A DNA stretch of 17,000 bases from 2-12-FULL-42-15 sp964196565 (GTDB lineage Bacteria; Pseudomonadota; Gammaproteobacteria; Coxiellales; Coxiellaceae). Each line of letters begins with the position of its first letter. Position 1 is the stretch's first letter. The position numbers and the translations under genes are program-made. Positions 14,251-17,000 of the stretch are shown here, piece by piece. The stretch lies in NCBI GenBank assembly GCA_964196565.1, contig CAXMUH010000039.1, positions 1 through 17,000 on the forward strand, read 5' to 3'. Under the pieces are notes generated by a model. That model saw nothing but the letters and a program-made list of their open reading frames with translations, made no database searches and was not told the DNA's origin.

Positions 14251-14358
14251 TGGGTAGAGCAGTTACCCATTTAAAACGCTTCTCGTTAGTGCTAGTATTC
14301 CCTATCCAGCTTCTGGGCACTGCTACCCAGGGCCATGACATAATTCAATAGGACACCT
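14251..14358 (+). promoter_or_regulatory. Competing stem-loops in the thrS leader
   Basis: TGGGTA (14251-14256) pairs with TACCCA (14264-14269), and CTGGG (14313-14317) pairs with CCCAG (14326-14330). Alternatively GGGTA-GA-GCAGT (14252-14263) can pair over ten bases, with a 2-nt bulge, with ACTGCTACCC (14319-14328), which would break both local hairpins. The right-hand strand ends about 20 nt before AGGA, the ribosome-binding site (14350-14353), so it could affect thrS translation. E. coli thrS is autoregulated by a structured leader, but no sequence match to that operator is claimed. Confidence 0.4.
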
Positions 14359-16272
14359 ATGATGCCACAAATTACATTAGCCGACGGTAGTCATAAAGAT
14401 TTTGACCAACCCGTTAGTGTGCAAGCGGTTGCAGAAGCCATTGGGGCAGGACTTGCGCGCGCGGCACTAGCTGGCGAGGTCGATGGAAAGCTTGTCGATA
14501 CTTCCTATTTGATAGATAAGGATGCTGATCTCAAAATTATAACTGGCAAAGATCCAGCGGGACTTGAAGTGATTCGTCATTCTGCTGCTCATTTAATGGC
14601 ACAAGCCGTTAAGCAGCTATTTCCGAGTGCACAAGTAACGATTGGTCCCGTGATTGAAGACGGTTTCTATTACGACTTTGCTTTTGAACGCGCATTTACC
14701 CCTGAGGACATGGCAAAGATTGAAGCTAAAATGAAAGAGCTCGCAAAAGCCAATTTAAGTGTTGAGCGTGTTGAGATGACTCGCGAAGATGCGATTAAAT
14801 TATTTACCGAGATGGGCGAACATTACAAAGTTCAAATCATAGAAGCAATTCCCGAAGGTGACGTGTTAACGGCTTATCAGCAAGGCGACTTTATTGATTT
14901 ATGCCGTGGCCCGCATGTGCCATCAACAGGTGCTATCAAAGCGTTTAAGCTTACCAAATTAGCTGGCGCCTATTGGCGCGGGGACAGCAACAATGAGATG
15001 CTGCAGCGTGTCTATGGAACCGCATGGGGCGATAAGCAGCAGCTTAAAGATTATTTACATCGTATAGAAGAAGCTGAAAAGCGTGACCATCGTTTGTTGG
15101 CTAAGAAAATGAATTTATTTCACTTGCAGCAAGAAGCGCCAGGCAGTGTTTTTTGGCACCCCAATGGTTGGCAGTTGGTGCTCAGCATTCGTGAATATTT
15201 ACGTAAGCTGGTGGGCGAGGCAGGCTATTCTGAGGTGAATACGCCACAACTGGTCGATGGCAAATTATGGGAACTCTCCGGCCATAAGGCTAAATTTGAC
15301 GACGAGATGTTTACTTTACAGGCTGAGAATCGGGAATATATTATTAAGCCGATGAACTGCCCTTGCCATGTGCAGATTTTTAAGCAGGGCCTTAAGAGTT
15401 ATCGTGATCTGCCGATTCGATTTGCTGAATTTGGTTGCTGTCATCGCAATGAGGCTTCAGGTACTTTACATGGGCTTATGCGAGTGCGCGCGTTTGTGCA
15501 GGATGATGGGCATATTTTTTGTACTGAAGCTCAAGTTTATCAAGAAGTGCACAATTTTATTGCACAAGTTGAGCAGCTTTATAAGGACTTTGGTTTTGGC
15601 AAATTGATTTATGGCTTGTCGACTCGCCCAGAAAAGCGGGTGGGCAGTGATGAAGTTTGGGATAAGAGTGAGACTATTATTGAAAAAGTTCTTAATGATC
15701 ATGGTGTTGAGTGGAATTTACAGCCGGGTGAAGGTGCATTCTATGGGCCTAAGATTGATTTTTCGTTAAAAGACTGCCTGGGGCGTATTTGGCAATGTGG
15801 GACCATGCAGGTCGACTTTTCGATGCCGGATCGCTTAGGCGCTTACTATATCGATGAGGATGGCGCTAAAAGGCCACCCGTGATGCTGCATCGGGCGATA
15901 TTGGGATCATTTGAACGCTTTATAGGGGTGCTTTTGGAGCATTATGCTGGTAAACTGCCGCTCTGGTTAGCTCCTGTGCAAGCAGTGGTCATGAATATTA
16001 CCGACAATCAGGTTGATTTTGTACGCAAAGTGGTAGAAAATCTACAGAAATTGGGCCTGAGGGTGCAATCGGACTTGAGAAATGAGAAGATCGGCTTTAA
16101 AATCCGCGAGCATACCATTGCGCGCGTGCCGTACCTCCTTGTTATTGGTGATAAAGAGGTTGAGAGCGGCAGTGTTTCGGTTAGAACAGCTGATGAAGGT
16201 GCTAAAAGCACGGTTATGTCAGTAGATGAGCTGGGTAAGCACTTACTGCAAAAGGTTGAACAAAAGAGTTAA
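14359..16272 (+). CDS. thrS: Threonyl-tRNA synthetase
   Basis: A 637-residue class II synthetase that charges tRNA-Thr. It has the TGS domain (1-62) and the editing domain with HSAAH (74-78) and CRGPH (182-186). The class II core contains PMNCPCH (331-337), RFAEFGCCHRNEASG (354-368, motif 2), DDGHIFC (382-388), and LHRAILGSFERF (510-521, motif 3). The zinc ligands corresponding to E. coli C334, H385 and H511 are all present. An anticodon-binding domain (about 535-637) completes the protein. Two adjacent ATGs occur. The second, 14362, gives better spacing (8 nt) from AGGA and the family N-terminus (M-P-Q-I-T-L), so it may be the real start. infC follows 45 nt downstream, the usual thrS-infC operon order. 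The leader may be regulatory. Confidence 0.97.
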   Translation: MMPQITLADGSHKDFDQPVSVQAVAEAIGAGLARAALAGEVDGKLVDTSYLIDKDADLKIITGKDPAGLEVIRHSAAHLMAQAVKQLFPSAQVTIGPVIEDGFYYDFAFERAFTPEDMAKIEAKMKELAKANLSVERVEMTREDAIKLFTEMGEHYKVQIIEAIPEGDVLTAYQQGDFIDLCRGPHVPSTGAIKAFKLTKLAGAYWRGDSNNEMLQRVYGTAWGDKQQLKDYLHRIEEAEKRDHRLLAKKMNLFHLQQEAPGSVFWHPNGWQLVLSIREYLRKLVGEAGYSEVNTPQLVDGKLWELSGHKAKFDDEMFTLQAENREYIIKPMNCPCHVQIFKQGLKSYRDLPIRFAEFGCCHRNEASGTLHGLMRVRAFVQDDGHIFCTEAQVYQEVHNFIAQVEQLYKDFGFGKLIYGLSTRPEKRVGSDEVWDKSETIIEKVLNDHGVEWNLQPGEGAFYGPKIDFSLKDCLGRIWQCGTMQVDFSMPDRLGAYYIDEDGAKRPPVMLHRAILGSFERFIGVLLEHYAGKLPLWLAPVQAVVMNITDNQVDFVRKVVENLQKLGLRVQSDLRNEKIGFKIREHTIARVPYLLVIGDKEVESGSVSVRTADEGAKSTVMSVDELGKHLLQKVEQKS

Positions 16273-16323
16273 GGTAGGCCATAGATCGGCTGCCAAGAGA
16301 AATATAAATTAGGGGAAGTGAAA

Positions 16324-16998
16324 ATTAGATCAAAACAAACACGCGTAAATGGCCTCATCAAGGTGCCAGAAGTACGTTTGATAGACCAAGATGGTAATCA
16401 AGTAGGTGTAGTAGAGACAAAAATCGCACTCTCTTCAGCGGAAGAAGTCGGATTAGATTTGGTGGAAATTTCACCAACAGCTAAGCCGCCAGTATGTCGG
16501 ATTATGGATTTTGGTAAGTTTACATTTGAACAGAATAAGCGGCGCGCGGCAGCCAAGAAAAAACAAAAATTAATTCACGTCAAGGAAGTGAAATTTAGGC
16601 CCGCAACGGATGTTGGCGATTACAATGTGAAGTTGCGTAAAATAGAAAACTTTTTATCGCGCGGTGATAAAGTAAAAATAAGCTTGCGATTTCGTGGTCG
16701 TGAAATGCAGCATAGAGAATTGGGACTTGAGCTCTTAAATAGAATTAAGAAAGACCTTGAAAATATCACGGTCGAGCAAGAGCCAAAATTAGAAGGCCGT
16801 CAAATGACGATGGTGATTGTTCAAACTACTAAAACAGAGCAACGAAAAGAACAACTAGAAAAATCGGAAAAATCAGAAAAATCAGAAAAATCGGAAAAAT
16901 CAGAAAAATCAGAAAAATCAGAAAAACCTGAGAAACCTGAGAAACCTGAGAAACCTGAGAAACCGGAAAAAACAGAATCAGAAACAGAAATAGGGTAA
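16324..16998 (+). CDS. infC: Translation initiation factor IF-3, ATT start, extended C-terminus
   Basis: IF-3 binds the 30S subunit, checks start codons and keeps subunits apart. The N-terminal domain (VNGLIKVPEVRLID...EISPTAKPPVCRIMDFGKF), the Lys-rich linker (EQNKRRAAAKKKQK) and the C-terminal domain (VKEVKFRP...LRFRGREMQHRELG...EGRQMTMVIVQ) are all present. The best start is ATT at 16324: AGGGG (16311-16315) lies 8 nt before it, while the in-frame GTG at 16318 is only 2 nt from AGGGG. An AUU start is the known basis of IF-3 autoregulation in E. coli, because IF-3 disfavours non-canonical starts. The protein is 224 residues, about 45 longer than usual, owing to a C-terminal tail of tandem KSE and KPE repeats. 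rpmI-rplT are expected beyond the window edge. Confidence 0.95.
   Translation: MRSKQTRVNGLIKVPEVRLIDQDGNQVGVVETKIALSSAEEVGLDLVEISPTAKPPVCRIMDFGKFTFEQNKRRAAAKKKQKLIHVKEVKFRPATDVGDYNVKLRKIENFLSRGDKVKISLRFRGREMQHRELGLELLNRIKKDLENITVEQEPKLEGRQMTMVIVQTTKTEQRKEQLEKSEKSEKSEKSEKSEKSEKSEKPEKPEKPEKPEKPEKTESETEIG
16861..16968 (+). repeat. Twelve-unit 9-bp tandem repeat in the infC 3' end
   Basis: Seven 9-bp units encoding Lys-Ser-Glu (16861-16923) are followed by five encoding Lys-Pro-Glu (16924-16968), then KTESETEIG and stop. The Ser codons alternate TCG and TCA; four Pro units are identical (AAACCTGAG) and the last is AAACCGGAA. Unit changes keep the frame, so length can vary without loss of IF-3. 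The tail is highly charged and probably disordered. Confidence 0.95.
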
Positions 16999-17000
16999 GG

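Overview
The window looks like an AT-rich gammaproteobacterial chromosome, plausibly of the Legionella/Coxiella/Berkiella kind. This rests on gene content and protein style: thrS-infC order, hflK-hflC, a CCA-encoded tRNA-Val and an effector-like repeat protein. It is an inference, not a taxonomic assignment.

Left part (1-4692): the 3' part of a long, Ala/Val/Thr/Asn-rich beta-helix-like protein runs in from the left edge and ends before a perfect 16-bp hairpin. Facing it on the minus strand are a FUSC-family membrane protein and an acetoacetyl-CoA synthetase, 73 nt apart and possibly co-transcribed.

Accessory part (about 4700-11820): two ~94-nt intergenic direct repeats lie just before tRNA-Val(GAC). 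After the tRNA come an AbiEi/AbiEii type IV toxin-antitoxin pair with a clear inverted-repeat operator; a 646-residue protein with about six or seven helical repeats and a Pro/Ala-rich tail (unrecognised, effector-like); and an intact IS605-type element with divergent tnpA and tnpB and a recognisable right end that should encode the guide RNA of TnpB. A ~167-bp MITE-like palindromic element follows, then a ribbon-helix-helix antitoxin/MazF pair. Two toxin-antitoxin modules, an insertion sequence and a putative miniature element beside a tRNA make this a probable small genomic island or insertion hot spot. No att duplication of the tRNA 3' end was found.

Right part (11834-17000): conserved housekeeping genes. 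hflK-hflC, encoding the membrane SPFH complex that modulates FtsH, is on the minus strand. A 548-bp intergenic region holds a terminator-like hairpin and competing stem-loops in front of thrS. thrS is followed by infC, which appears to start at the rare ATT codon with a well-placed Shine-Dalgarno site. IF3 carries an unusual C-terminal tail of seven KSE and five KPE tandem repeats.

The most unusual items are the helical-repeat protein, the IF3 tail, the candidate switching leader of thrS, the AbiE operator with a probable leaderless transcript, and the two families of non-coding repeats.
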